Shown here piece after piece: positions 34,057-45,197 of a DNA stretch of 64,000 bases (position 1 is the stretch's first letter; every line of letters begins with the position of its first letter). Source of the stretch: Letharia columbiana (lineage: Eukaryota; Ascomycota; Lecanoromycetes; Lecanorales; Parmeliaceae); assembly GCF_014066305.1 (NCBI RefSeq), contig NW_023501056.1, positions 1 through 64,000 of the forward strand, written 5' to 3'. Below the pieces are notes generated by a model. It saw only the letters and a list, made by a program, of their open reading frames with translations. It made no database searches and had not been told where the DNA came from. The translations under genes were made by a program, and so were the position numbers.

Positions 34057-35403
34057 ATGGCGATGCCAACTTACACCATTCGTCCAGCCCTGCACTGCCT
34101 ACGAAATGCAGCGCGGCGACGACCCATTCCCCCATGCTCTTCCCCCAGCTTTACAACCAGCACCCAGCGGAATGTTGAAGCCCTCGAAACAACATCCACC
34201 CCCCCTGCCCCACCCCCTCCAAACCTCGACCCCAACACCGTCTTCACTCCCCGCGATGAGCGCCGGCTCCTCCGCACCGGTGTCCACCCCATCGGCTCCC
34301 GCCGCCGCCGCGCATCCATTCTCTCCTCCGACAACGTTCCCTTCGAACAAATGCCCTACCAATGTTTCCAAGAAGCACGAGCCGTGCTCGCCGAAGACCG
34401 TTCCCGGAAACTCTTGGAGATAGCAGAAATGCGAAAACGAATAGCTTTCTGGCAGAATGTGCCGGCGAGTGATTTGGGGGGGGAGTATGCGAAGAGGGGG
34501 AAGTTGGTGAGGATGCAGAGGTATTTGGAGCAGTTGAAGATCTTGGCGGATGTGAATGACCCGGTTATCAAGAAGAGATTTGAGGATGGAATGGGTGAGT
34601 CTGATATACCACTTACGCCCACTCTGATGCTTGTGGAGTTGATGCTAATCTTGGGGCGTGACTTAGGAGACATGGAGCGCCCAATCTACCGCTACCTCGC
34701 TGACCGCAAATGGCGCGAGTACAAACGCAAACTCCTCATGCAACGCATATCCCAAATGCACATCGTCCCCGACATGCTCCCGCACCTCGACCCCATCGCC
34801 GAAGTCTCCCTCGGCTTCGGTCGACGCAACGTCCAGCCTGGCGAATTCGTCGATTCGCGCGTTAGCGAGATACCGGCACGGCTGAACGTGCGGGTCTTTG
34901 ATAAGGGGGAGAGATTGGTCAGTATAGCGGTCGTGGACCAAGATGTGCCGGATGAGGAGCGAGATAGTTTCGGCTCGAGATGTCACTTTCTGGCTGTGAA
35001 TGTACCGTTGAGTCCGACGAATACTTCGATACCGTTGTTCAAGTTGAAAAAGGAGGAGCATATTGTGCATCCTTGGCTGCCGCCATACGCGGAAAAGGGC
35101 GCACCGTACCACCGGTTGGCGGTTTTTGTTATACAGCAAGATGGTGCTTGGAAGGGAGCGAGCTTGGATATCAAGGCGTTGAGAGAGAGTTCGAGGAATA
35201 AAAGGGACGGCTGGAAGATTCGAAGATTTGTGGATAAGAAGCCGCTGAAGCCGATTGGGATGCATTTGTTCAGGAGCAAATGGGATGAGGGGACCGATGG
35301 AGTGGTGACGAGGGCGGGCGTTGAGGGGATGAACATCGAGTTTACGAGGAAGAAGCCCGAGAAGCTACCATATAAGAAGAAGGATGGAGCGAGATACAGG
35401 TAA
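34057..35403 (+). CDS. MRPL35: Mitochondrial large-subunit ribosomal protein mL38 (PEBP fold)
   Basis: Exons 34057-34594 and 34667-35403 give 424 aa. The 72-bp intron (GTGAGT donor, GCTAAT branch, TTAG acceptor) is a multiple of three and has no stop, so it hides inside an uninterrupted 448-codon frame; splicing restores EDGMGDMERPIYRYL. The N terminus (MAMPTYTIRPALHCLRNAARRR) is a mitochondrial presequence. The second half is a phosphatidylethanolamine-binding-protein fold (VVDQDVPDEERDSF, CHFLAVNVPL, LPPYAEKGAPYHRLAVFV), as in yeast MrpL35/mL38. Confidence 0.87.
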   Translation: MAMPTYTIRPALHCLRNAARRRPIPPCSSPSFTTSTQRNVEALETTSTPPAPPPPNLDPNTVFTPRDERRLLRTGVHPIGSRRRRASILSSDNVPFEQMPYQCFQEARAVLAEDRSRKLLEIAEMRKRIAFWQNVPASDLGGEYAKRGKLVRMQRYLEQLKILADVNDPVIKKRFEDGMGESDIPLTPTLMLVELMLILGRDLGDMERPIYRYLADRKWREYKRKLLMQRISQMHIVPDMLPHLDPIAEVSLGFGRRNVQPGEFVDSRVSEIPARLNVRVFDKGERLVSIAVVDQDVPDEERDSFGSRCHFLAVNVPLSPTNTSIPLFKLKKEEHIVHPWLPPYAEKGAPYHRLAVFVIQQDGAWKGASLDIKALRESSRNKRDGWKIRRFVDKKPLKPIGMHLFRSKWDEGTDGVVTRAGVEGMNIEFTRKKPEKLPYKKKDGARYR

Positions 35404-36210
35404 ATCGGAAATATTTGGGTGTTTTGTGTATAGAGCAGCGCCTGGGAGCCCTGCGTTGAGCATTTTGTGTATATTTACAGTCATAGCTTTCATAGCGTCA
35501 CCTCAATCATAAAAATAATTCACAGCAAGGATTTGGAGTCTTCTTCTATATGATTTGAAGCGATGGATGTCCCACCACCATGGCCGATCCTCTCCGTAGG
35601 AAACCCAGAGAGCATCCACGCATTTGGTCAGTTATCGTATGTTATCAAGCGATACTTTTCAATCTTCCTCCGTTGACAAACAAGTCTGACACTGACTATT
35701 CCACAAAGGAATGGGTCGAGACGATGTATACTGTGGAGGTTGTCTTTTAGTTGGAGAAAAGAGCATAAGGCGAGGTGGCAAGGAAGCATGTGGGTAGAAA
35801 CAGAGAGGTAGATGGGTGAGACGTCGGAAGATGGAATTTAGATAGTATGCATATTCTAAAGTGATAAGTGGGGATAGCCTCGTTTGCGTCGATGGCTCTA
35901 GGGAAATATCAGGTCCTCTCTTTCAAGCAAAATCTCTTATCAGCGGGGAGGCAAAGAGCTAACGCACCGTCCATATCCTGTCCTCGCACCTTGTACAGAA
36001 TGCTTCATGGACCCTAGACCTTTTATGCTCGCGTCTTAATTATCCTCCATACACAATCCGCCTCTTCGAAGAGTGCTTACAGCCTTCTCGCTAGTAACCT
36101 TCTCCATCACCGAAACGAGAAATCCGTTCCAAGTACGGGTGATTCAATCACCTCTCACGGTTGAGACTCTATTTGGTGGCATCGTCCAATAATCTCCATA
36201 TTCAATGCCC
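35404..36210. other. Intergenic, 3' ends of mL38 and GT32 genes
   Basis: Convergent gene ends; no frame or RNA gene of note. Confidence 0.5.
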
Positions 36211-37200
36211 CTAATTATCCCACCCATGTTTCCAAGATCCTTTCCATTGATGCCTCACAAAGAAGTCTCCTGGCCCTTGGTGCTCGTCCCGAGTCGAGTT
36301 TGAATGTGGTTGCCCTGCCCCAAATCCATCAATCGGAAGCACAAGGACGTCTCCAAATAATCGTGGCTCAGTCATGCCTGTGATGTTAAGGTAGTTCATC
36401 TCGGTGCCCGTCGCCTCCGACATGGCTTCCATGACAGCGCGTGTCCAGATAACAGGCCCACTGACTTGGACAACCTCGTCATCCGATGGCTTGAAATTGG
36501 CGATGCTAGTGTTATTGCGCTCAACTGTCTCATTCAGGGCTGCAACGACTTTCTTCACGATTTTCTTCATAATGGGATGCCCTCGGCTAGCCGCCATGGT
36601 CCATTGACAGAATTGAATCCGTTCGTTCATACCATAGTATGGTTCTCCATCTAGCTGGTCATATTCCACTCCGACGACGGCGTGAACCTTGGACCTCATC
36701 TCTTGTGGAATCCAGTCTCGAACGGACTTCGCTACAACTGTGTCAAGATCGCTGTATATTCCCCCTTCTGATTCGAGTATCATGTATCGCAGCAGATCAG
36801 AACGAAGGACGTGGAATTTCAGTTGGAGAAAGGGTTCGAGGATATCTGGTCGATCGGCGTAGTGTTTTCGGGCAAAGTCATTGGCGCCCTGATTGCTCAT
36901 GAGAGTGTAGCTGTAATCCTGGTTTTTCGAAATCCACGTTTGAAGTGCAGGCGCAAAGTCGTCGAGCGGGGTGTAGCCGAAGAAGATCTGCCATATTCGA
37001 GGAGGGATCTCGTCCAATTGAGGCTGCAAAGGCTGTTGTGCCCGCGATCCTGACCCTATTGGACCATTGTAGATGAAGAAGTATACGTATAGGGCAAACA
37101 AGAATGCTCCAAAACTAAATCGGGTAGGCCGTCGCCTTATGACGCTGGTGCCGCTCACGAGGCTCTGCCCGATGCCATTCATGAAGCTATGGTGTTCCAT
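36211..37200 (-). CDS. GT32 glycosyltransferase, Och1-like, type II membrane protein
   Basis: 329 aa from ATG 37200. A short cytosolic tail with RRRPTR precedes one TM segment (about residues 29-46), the type II topology of Golgi glycosyltransferases. The GT32 core follows: IPPRIWQIFFGY, FHVLRSDLLRYMILESEGG, and the DxD motif in YSDLDT (residues 151-153) that binds the Mn/nucleotide-sugar. Och1/Hoc1 relatives are alpha-1,6-mannosyltransferases acting on N-glycans; the exact acceptor here is not shown by the sequence. The frame extends upstream to 37302, but those residues look like leader. Confidence 0.85.
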   Translation of the reverse strand: MEHHSFMNGIGQSLVSGTSVIRRRPTRFSFGAFLFALYVYFFIYNGPIGSGSRAQQPLQPQLDEIPPRIWQIFFGYTPLDDFAPALQTWISKNQDYSYTLMSNQGANDFARKHYADRPDILEPFLQLKFHVLRSDLLRYMILESEGGIYSDLDTVVAKSVRDWIPQEMRSKVHAVVGVEYDQLDGEPYYGMNERIQFCQWTMAASRGHPIMKKIVKKVVAALNETVERNNTSIANFKPSDDEVVQVSGPVIWTRAVMEAMSEATGTEMNYLNITGMTEPRLFGDVLVLPIDGFGAGQPHSNSTRDEHQGPGDFFVRHQWKGSWKHGWDN

Positions 37201-38366
37201 GCTGTTGGCAGGGGCGTCATTGTGGAGAAGAATTACCACAAGGGAACAGAAATGTATATGATAAACGGAGGGAGACACGTGAGAGGCAGAGACATCTGGC
37301 AATAAGGCTGTTCATCTCGAGGGACGCCGAAAGCTGAAGGATAGTGGAGAGTGGAGCCTGCACGTTGCGGAGCGGTAGGACCAGGATTCGGGCCGAAGCC
37401 TCTTACCGGAGGCCCACCTATGACGCTGTGTAATTGGGCTACAAAGAGGGCGCTCGTTCCTAGCCTCGTTTCGACTTCTGGGGGGGGGACACTGGAGTTT
37501 GATCACTTTGGTGTCACTTGGCGGTGTGGCGGCAGTGGCGCCGCAAAGTTGACGCCGTCAACTTGACAGCTAGAAAACTCAGTCGCCGAACGCAGCCGCT
37601 CATACCCTTAAAACTTACGAAACACAATACTCTCCACATCTTTCTCTACTATTTAGGTATTTTCCAGAGCGCAGCGATCCTTTTATATGATGAGTATTGA
37701 CGAGTCGTAGCGCAATAATAGGAGAGAAATGGGTAGTCCTCGGGCCTCAAAGGAGCAGCGCTTTGTGCTGTGCAAAGTGTCCTCGATGCTAAACCCAGGG
37801 AACCTTTACGTTTTGGGTAGCTACTTCGCCTCTTGCTTCGTTTCCTTCCCGGTAAATCAGCCAGGACTCAGATTGCGGTTCTTGTGCTACTAATGGGTGC
37901 ACGGAAGCCGTTCGAAGTCTGAAACATGACTGCTGACAATTGTTTAAGCTAGTTACATACCCACTCAGCGCTTAGCCATCTGGCAGTCCACGTCGAACCA
38001 ACTTTTGCTGATCACGCCCCGACGGCGCAATCTCTTTCATCATCGTATTCTGATCACTCAACTTCTCTTTCGTAGGATTCCTGCCAGGGGTCAATTAGGT
38101 TCATGTTCAGTGGGCTGTGTCTTGACAATGCCTGTCCATTTCATCTGATACTACCCTAATGCAAGCCCGATGTGTTATCGCACCCTCCTCTTCGAGGGAG
38201 CTTGATAGTATGGAAAGCGTGCCTTCGGAAACCCTCCGCGTCGACGTTGACGCTGAGGCAAAACGAAAATATTGAGCAGTCTCTTTTCCCTAGTCCTCAA
38301 TCTCTTGCCTTTTGCGTCTTCTCTTTATCAGACAAACAAAGCTATATAACCTTGAAAGCTACAAAA
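37201..38366. other. Intergenic region between divergent GT32 and pepsin-like genes
   Basis: Holds both promoters. A short C-run/G-run tract lies near 37480. An in-frame extension of the next gene upstream to 38172 exists but reads as leader, not protein. Confidence 0.45.
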
Positions 38367-40141
38367 ATGAGGTTATCGCAGTGGCAGACGTCGCTGTTAC
38401 TCTGTTTGGCTTCTCTCTTACCTCGGCCGTTGTTTGCGGCTTCGTCTGCCGCTACCTCCCTGCCCACCTGCACTCCGCAGAATTCCATTCCGATTCACTA
38501 CCCCATCCGTAACGTCACTCTGAGCGACAGTACATTAAGGAGAGGCGCTGCTGTGTCCTTTGGGACTCCCGGACAGCCTTTTGCCTGTCTAATCAATCCG
38601 TCCGTATCCTTTTGATCGGATACACCTGAATTGTAACAATTGCATCTGACCAATCTAGAACATACAACAACACATACCTTAATGACGGTACAGTCCCCCG
38701 CTGCAGCGTCAACAATACACGGTCGCAATGCTCCAACCAATACGGTGGCCTGTTCGACGAGGGGAGTTCGACAACATGGTCCCCATCAAATTTCGCCGCA
38801 CTAGGGACCGCTGGCGAGAGTACATCAGATCAGGATAACGACACATGGGGAAGTGATACTTTGCTCGTTAATACTACGCTTTCCGTACCAGACTTTCCAT
38901 TGGGAATCTTTCGAGGCTCAAGAGACTATCAGAACACCTTAGGACTGGGGCGCAACTCGACCTTGCTAAATGCTCTTGTCTCAGCCGAAGCTATAGCTTC
39001 CAGGACCTTTTCGATTTTCCAGGGCTGGACTGGTGCCCAGACTCAGTACCAGACGGACGGAAGTTTGATACTTGGCGGTTATGATTCGGCAAAAATTACA
39101 GGCAAAAATATCACGCTACCTTTTACAGTGGAAGAGGATTGCATTAACGGCTTGGTCATTTCCGTGACTGATATCAATATGAATTTGAACAATGGCTCAA
39201 ATGTTAGCATTATAGGAAAATCACGGGGATCGGCCATGAGAGCCTGTATTGAACCTGACTACAGTCCCATGACGCTGTCTGAGGATATCTGGTGGGCCTT
39301 CACAAACGTCACTGGAGTAGCTGAAACAGGTCGTTCTGTAAGCCCGATCAATCTGTGGGGAATGATGATCCCCACGAATGGAGCGTAGGGCCAACTTCTC
39401 AGCCCATCTAGCAGTCAGTCTCACTAATATAAATCCAGATACGATGGCGATCTCACCTTCTCAATCTACCCAGACCTCGACATAACAATTCCCAATCACC
39501 AACTCATTGTTCCCGATATCGAAATCAACTCTGAAGGACAAGGATATCCATCCAGCTCCACCGAAGTCGAAGTATTGATCAACAGTCTCCAAGGCAGCAA
39601 CACGAACGACATGCCGCTCTTCGGCATGCCATTTCTTAGCTCCGCATATCTCATGGTCGACAACGACCGGCGGCAATTCACGCTGTCGCAAAGCCAACAG
39701 TCTACCACTTCAAACCTCGTCGCCATCGGCCCGCCCGCGTGCAACACCCCAACGCCCTCGCATACACCGCAGCCGTTGCCCTCTATCCTCGCAAGCCCGA
39801 CCCCGACGCCAAAGTCCAGCTCTGGCACCCCTAAAGGCGCGATCGCTGGCGCGGTCGTTGGTGGATTGGCCATTATCGCTATATGCATTGGCGTATTCTT
39901 CGTCCAGAAGAAGCGACGAGCTCAGCGTTTGGCCGGGATACAGAAGCAAGAGTATGGGGCCGTGGCAGAGGCGGTCAAGAATCCGGAGTATTCGGACAAC
40001 CAGGTGTGTACGACATCGGAAATGTCATCTCATAGGCAGCCGCCGCAGGAAATGCCATTGGACAGGGATTCGCGAAAAGGTATTGCACCTCATGAGTTGC
40101 CAGCCACGTCGAGGCTTCGTAGACCGGGCAGTGCAATATGA
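38367..40141 (+). CDS. Membrane-anchored pepsin-like (A1 fold) protein without the first catalytic Asp
   Basis: Exons 38367-38599, 38659-39384 and 39439-40141 (introns 59 and 54 bp) give 553 aa. Residues 1-24 are a signal peptide. The A1 fold is recognisable: VSFGTPGQPFACLINP where a DTGS loop is expected, SDTLLVNTTLSVPDFPLGIF, GSLILGGYDSAKITG, FSIYPDLDITIP. The catalytic Asp is replaced at LINP. Many N-glycosylation sequons, a Pro/Thr/Ser stalk, then a TM segment near residues 452-474 (GAIAGAVVGGLAIIAICIG) and a cytosolic tail starting KKRR. Likely a surface protein of the non-catalytic A1-like group; its role is unknown. Confidence 0.75.
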
Positions 40142-40789
40142 GGAAGTTGAGGTAATCAACGTTACGTTCGGTTTTTGTTGCTGGTGCCCTGTTCCTGCTT
40201 ATGCCATATACACGCGCGAGCATATCTTCAAGTTCAGTCGTGAGTGCTGTGCATGGTTTCCCCTACAGAGGTGGTGTTTATTTCTTTGTGTATAGTCATG
40301 GCAGTATAGCTTTAGGACCGCCTTATAATACGCGTCTTGTGATAGTCTGATCTGAATACAGCTACGAATGAACTGTTTCGTGTTAAACATCAGAAAAGTT
40401 CCGCAAATTACGGGAAAAAGAGTCAAGACGATGAAAGACTGTGCACGCATGAGTTCCGCGAAAGCAAAAAGCTGGTAACGACAAAGCCTCAAGCCAACAC
40501 GGACAGAGAAAACGGAGGAAGCAAAGGAAAGGACTTGAAGTTCAATCACATAAGCCCAAGACCTGTCAACTCCCGGTCCTGACAGTTGTGTCTACAATGA
40601 TATCCTAGAAAGCTGTCAGCTCGCTCACCTCAAGACCAGCCAAGAAGAATTACATGACCCACGTAGCCTACTCATCTCACGCAAAAACAACGCAATTGCT
40701 CTGCGTTTTCATCCCCTACTCCGTGGACTAGGCAATCACCTCTTTTTTACATTAAACCGTTTGTCTGCTCTATCGACTCCTCGCTCTGG
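40142..40789. other. Intergenic, convergent 3' ends
   Basis: No gene seen between the pepsin-like gene and Csl4. Confidence 0.5.
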
Positions 40790-41558
40790 TCAAAAAGGTT
40801 TCGCAACCTTCCTACTCTCCCTCTCTCCCGTAATCGGATCCCTAAACTCCTTCCAGCTGATCGGAACCATTGCGTTCCCGGCCTCGCTCCTCGCCATGAT
40901 GACACCCAGCTCGTTCCTTGCCGTAGACAGATAATAATTCGACTGGTCTCCCAGACTGATCTGTACGACGTCAGCCATGGCCCCTCCCACATCCCCATCA
41001 TCTTTGAACAGCCACATGCTCATCGTGCCCAACTCCACTCGATCTAAAGGACACTCCCGGTCGAGAAGGGCCACTCACCACAACACCCCTAACCACATCC
41101 CCCACCCTGAACCCATCCCCACAAACCACCTTCTCCTTCTCCGTCGCCCTCACATCCTCCTTCCGAACCACAGCCTGCCACTCATCCCCACACACATCCT
41201 CCCCCCCGTCCCCGTCCTCCCTGCCCACCGCCAGCATCACCACGTCGACCTGCCGCGTCCGCACCCTCACCACCCGACACAGCACCACGCTCCCGACGCG
41301 CGGCAGCGTGTTCGTGTTGCCCACGTTCGCCGACGGCACGGGCGCGCGGGCGGGCGAGGGGAGCAGGCGGGGGATGGAGATGGTGGGGTTGGAGGCGGGT
41401 GGCTTTTGGGGGGTGAGGACGGGGCGGCCGGCGAGGGAGGCGTGGATGGTCGATGAGGGGGCGTGGAGGTGCGTTCCGGGACCGGGGGTGTAGGCTGTGG
41501 AGGGGCCGAGGGGGAGGCCTGGGTAGGCGATGGGAGGAAGGGAGGTTGGGGCGGCCAT
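40790..41558 (-). CDS. CSL4: RNA exosome cap subunit Csl4
   Basis: Exons 41079-41558 and 40790-40960 joined across a 118-bp intron (GTGAGT donor, CAG acceptor) give 216 aa. Csl4 is one of three S1/KH cap proteins of the nuclear and cytoplasmic RNA exosome. The N-terminal domain begins PPIAYPGLPLG; the S1 region runs from VGSVVLCRVVRVRTRQVDVVML; the C-terminal exon has ISLGDQSNYYLSTARNELGV and AMVPISWKEF, both family signatures. The joint restores RGVVISLGD. Confidence 0.88.
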
Positions 41559-42579
41559 TGGTGGATGGAGTGTGGGGAGAGAGCTTGAGGAGCGGGTTTG
41601 CGTCGGTGGGGGTTTCGGTATTGATGCACGTGACCTTGGTGGAAGGTTGTAATTTACAAATTTTAGACTTCTTTACTACAATTTACAACACCTTTGATAA
41701 TTTCTCCTTTCGAGTCCAATCAACGGGGCTATGCTGAACAGCTATCTGGGCGTGTGGGTGCACGAACATGATACAAGAGAAAGCCACCCTATCGATCTTC
41801 TCGAGGCTTGGGAAGTAGACGGTCTGTGAAGATTCCCAACGCCTCTGGGTGCTGGAACTTGACAGGATCCCGCACACCGAATTGCGGCGGTGTTTTCGGC
41901 TGGCGGACGACTTGTACCTGTCCCTAGATGTCAGGACGAACCTGGGGACGTGGAGTGATGGCTTTTCAGACCTTGTGCTCGCACGTAGTTGGTTCTATAT
42001 GAGACTTGGGCTTGAAGATAAGTATGTGTGCATGGTATGTGAATATCCGAATCCAGCACGGATCATCAAATGGCAATTCAACTTGGAAGGTCGCTTCCAT
42101 TGTAGTCGTGCCGAGGGCCTCAACTCGGATCTGTAGCTACTACGAAGCTTCTAGTATCTCGTCGAGTCAATCGTAATGATCAGTACGCATCATCCAGGCT
42201 CTACATAAGCGTATGACGGTATGGATGCAATGTGCACATCCAATCATGAAGAATCTCTGCTGCAGGCATTCCTGCAATAATTGATGAGGTTTGGAGGAAG
42301 TTGAAAGCTACTCGAAGAAGTATATTCACGGTTGCAGACCTCTGAGCCCACATCAGCATCGCCTTCTAAAGAAAGTACATGAATCAAGCGTTCTCTGCGC
42401 CAAACAGATACCGCCTAATTTGCCTGGCCCAACAGAACATCCGTAGAATTCCCTCCACACTTGATGTTCCGCATGACTAATCCTGTAAAACATGACGAGT
42501 TTGTCTCCGGAACGCCTTGCAGGTCAAGCCAAGATATTAAACTAAAGAGGTGGGAAAAGTCGAATCGCAAGAGTTAGTA
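41559..42579. other. Intergenic region with an unrecognised 95-codon ORF
   Basis: The + strand frame 41849-42136 encodes 95 aa (MLELDRIPHTELRRCFRLAD...) of plausible composition but no known family; it could be a remnant. Nothing else stands out. Confidence 0.3.
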
Positions 42580-44586
42580 TTAGCCCTCGACAAGTGTTTG
42601 CCTTGCGGGTTCGGGCGATTTGTTGAGTACTTCGAGAGACCGGCGCGCTAGGGCTACCACTTCTCCCTCTCCCTCTTCCCCTTCTTCCTCGTCCGACTCG
42701 ATGTTCTTGTCCGATATTGTCTTTATCATCTGAATGACATCTTCCGCCTTTGATATGAGGGCAATGAGGTCCCTGTCTTCCGATTCAAGAAGTTGGAGTA
42801 ATGTCCATATGGCGATATGCTGGAAGGTGGCATCACCGCTGGCGAGAAATCGGTTCAGGTATCCGTGTATGCCTCCATTTGGCTCCGTCCAGTCTTTGAT
42901 GAATCTCGAATAGTCGCCGACTACGAACGTTATTAGCTTGCGAAATTAGGGGCAGATGACATGTATTATACCTTTTGATGATAGATTTCCTAAAGCAGCT
43001 GCGCTGTTGCCTTGGACCTCAATTGACTCCGAATCCGTCAAGGGGATCAGAACATCAAAGACACCGAGATTGAGCAAGTGTGTCTTCAGCTCGTCGCTGA
43101 GGGCTAATACGGCTATGGCAGCAGTCATTTCTGACTGTACGCTCAAGGCCACGCCGAGCACCAGATCTTTGCACTTTTGTACCGCACCAGCTTCCAACAC
43201 CAGTTGCTTGTTGCGGTCAGAGCTAGCTGCGAGGTTACGTAGTGTAGAGATAGCGTGGCACTGAATCTCTTCGTTGTCAGTGGACCCCAAAAGCTCTACC
43301 AAAGGCTTTAGAAATCCGGCATCGATGATGGGAGACTCATTGAGAGGGTGTATAGAGATGTTCCGGATGCATGCGACAGCAGAGAGAATGAGTGGCAGAT
43401 AAGACGATTGAAGCAGACGTAGCAGTGGTGGGAGGCCCCGAGCGCGGACGATTTCTAGCTGATATTTCTCATCGGACGCTAAGTTTCGGAGAGCAAGTGC
43501 AGCTTGGCATTGCACTTTGGGCGAGGAAGAGTCCATGAGATGGACAAGTGACTGGACTAAACGTGACTCGTTCTGGGCAAGCTTCTTTCGATTGCCAGCA
43601 TCGACCGCAATGTTGCTCAGGGCTGTGGTACAGTAGTATTGAACGTCGACGTCCGGAGAAGAGAGAAGCTGCACAAGAACAGGAATAGCGCCAGCATTAA
43701 CCAGCTGCTGTCGATTATCATCTGTGACCTTCGTCAGCACTCTATCACATCTGATTGGCGTAGACCTGATAAACCTGAATGAGTCATATTCAACAGAGCT
43801 CCCGTAGCGTTCCTTTGTACTCTCATGTCCTTAGATTTAGCAAGTCTGGTCAACGGGCCCAGTGCTCCTGATCTTGCTATCTTGGCTTTGTTATCTTCGT
43901 GTGTTGCCAGGTTCGTGATGCAGCCCACGGCGTTGCATTGAACTTCGACGTTGGTGGACATCATTTGCCGTATCAGAGGGGAAAGACCACCAAGCAGAAC
44001 GATGGCGACCTTGTTCTCGGCTATCATTCCATTAGTGTATGATCATCTCTTTGGAGAGCAATTGCATACTATTCACGGCCAGATTTCCTAACGCCGCGCT
44101 GGCTGCTCTTTGTACTTCTATATCGTCGTTTTGAAGGAGGAAGAGGATGGGCTCGAGGGTATCTCGGTCGACTTCTCTGACATCTAACCCAAGCATGTTA
44201 GTATATCATTGCAGTAGTAGACCGCTTGCTCAGACCTCGTTCTGTGATCTCGGCAAACGTCAAGCTAGCACTCCGTTGTAGATCGACATTCTCCGAGTAG
44301 ACGAGGGTGCTCAGAGATCGAAGAGGCTCCCCAGAGAAGAAGTCGGTCTCGCCTCGCTGCAAGTTTGGTCAGCTGTATTCGCCATGGAAAGGGTAAGTGA
44401 AACATACATTCTCAAGATACTGTAGTAGGTCTGCGACAGCTTCCCTCTCGCTATCTGCGAGCGCGGGCTCGTACAGAGCATCCCTCGAGCGACCTTGGTG
44501 ATTATCAGCAATCCGCAGCGATCTGCCATCTATAAGACGTTGCCTTTGTAGCTACCTTTACAGCACGAAGACCCGCAATTCCCCAT
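42580..44586 (-). CDS. VAC8: Vac8 armadillo-repeat vacuolar protein
   Basis: Seven exons: 44556-44586, 44408-44493, 44236-44356, 44070-44183, 43775-44020, 42972-43721, 42580-42920. The joined frame is 1689 nt, 562 aa, close to the usual Vac8 length. Exon 1 has only 31 bases and encodes [10 protein letters not shown]: Gly2 for myristoylation and Cys4, 8 and 9 for palmitoylation, the membrane anchor of Vac8. Armadillo repeats follow ([71 protein letters not shown]). Vac8 works on the vacuole membrane in inheritance, fusion and autophagy. All introns are 49-62 bp. Confidence 0.93.
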
Positions 44587-45197
44587 GCCTCAGGTGGAGT
44601 GCCTGAAGGCACCGATGGCTGGGTGTGACAGTATTCAGTAACCTCTGCAAGGTCTTTCCTCGGCGTTTAATCGATTTCAGCCTCAAGGATCAATCATCAT
44701 GCACGATCGATTGGAGCAGTCGCCGCCAATAACGGCAACTTGTATGATTGGGGAGAGAGTGTGATGGAAAGGACGGCCTGTGATCAAAGGTCAATGCCAA
44801 GCTCCGGGTAGATTAAGCACCAACAAGGATTCCCCCCCCTGCCCCCCCCCCCCGCTAGCGGCTCTTGAACATCTTCGGTCTCGCCTCGAGTCCGAGTCAC
44901 ATCTCCGAAGGCAAGAAAAGTACCACCGTGACTACAGATATTCGTACTTTGTCTCCTTGACATGTTGACTACAGTATGCTCTCACTACATTCCTTACCAT
45001 CCGGTTTCAACAATTACATATTATTGATAGGCATGCTCTCTGTTCTAACATCATACGAGCCCGAGAATAAGTGTAGCGTGTATCCCATACGATTAGCCCG
45101 CTTAGCAACGGTCACGGCCTTGACGGAGTCCGGCCGTGATGTTCCTTTAGCGTATTCAAAAACGTCTGGAATGCTTGGCACTAGACGACCTTCGTGA
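44587..45197. other. Intergenic region upstream of VAC8
   Basis: Carries the VAC8 promoter. A C-rich homopolymer tract lies at 44832-44853. No gene recognised. Confidence 0.45.

Noticed and set aside
37201..37302. 34-residue N-terminal extension of the GT32 protein
   Set aside because: A downstream ATG at 37200 gives a standard type II topology with a single TM; the extension adds a second hydrophobic stretch not expected in the family.
40977..41456. 159-codon plus-strand ORF rich in His and Pro
   Set aside because: It is the reverse of Csl4 coding sequence; its His/Pro bias is an artefact of the GC-ended codons opposite.
44592..44644. Further upstream coding exon for VAC8
   Set aside because: The 31-bp exon already supplies a perfect MGxC lipidation start and the total length matches Vac8.
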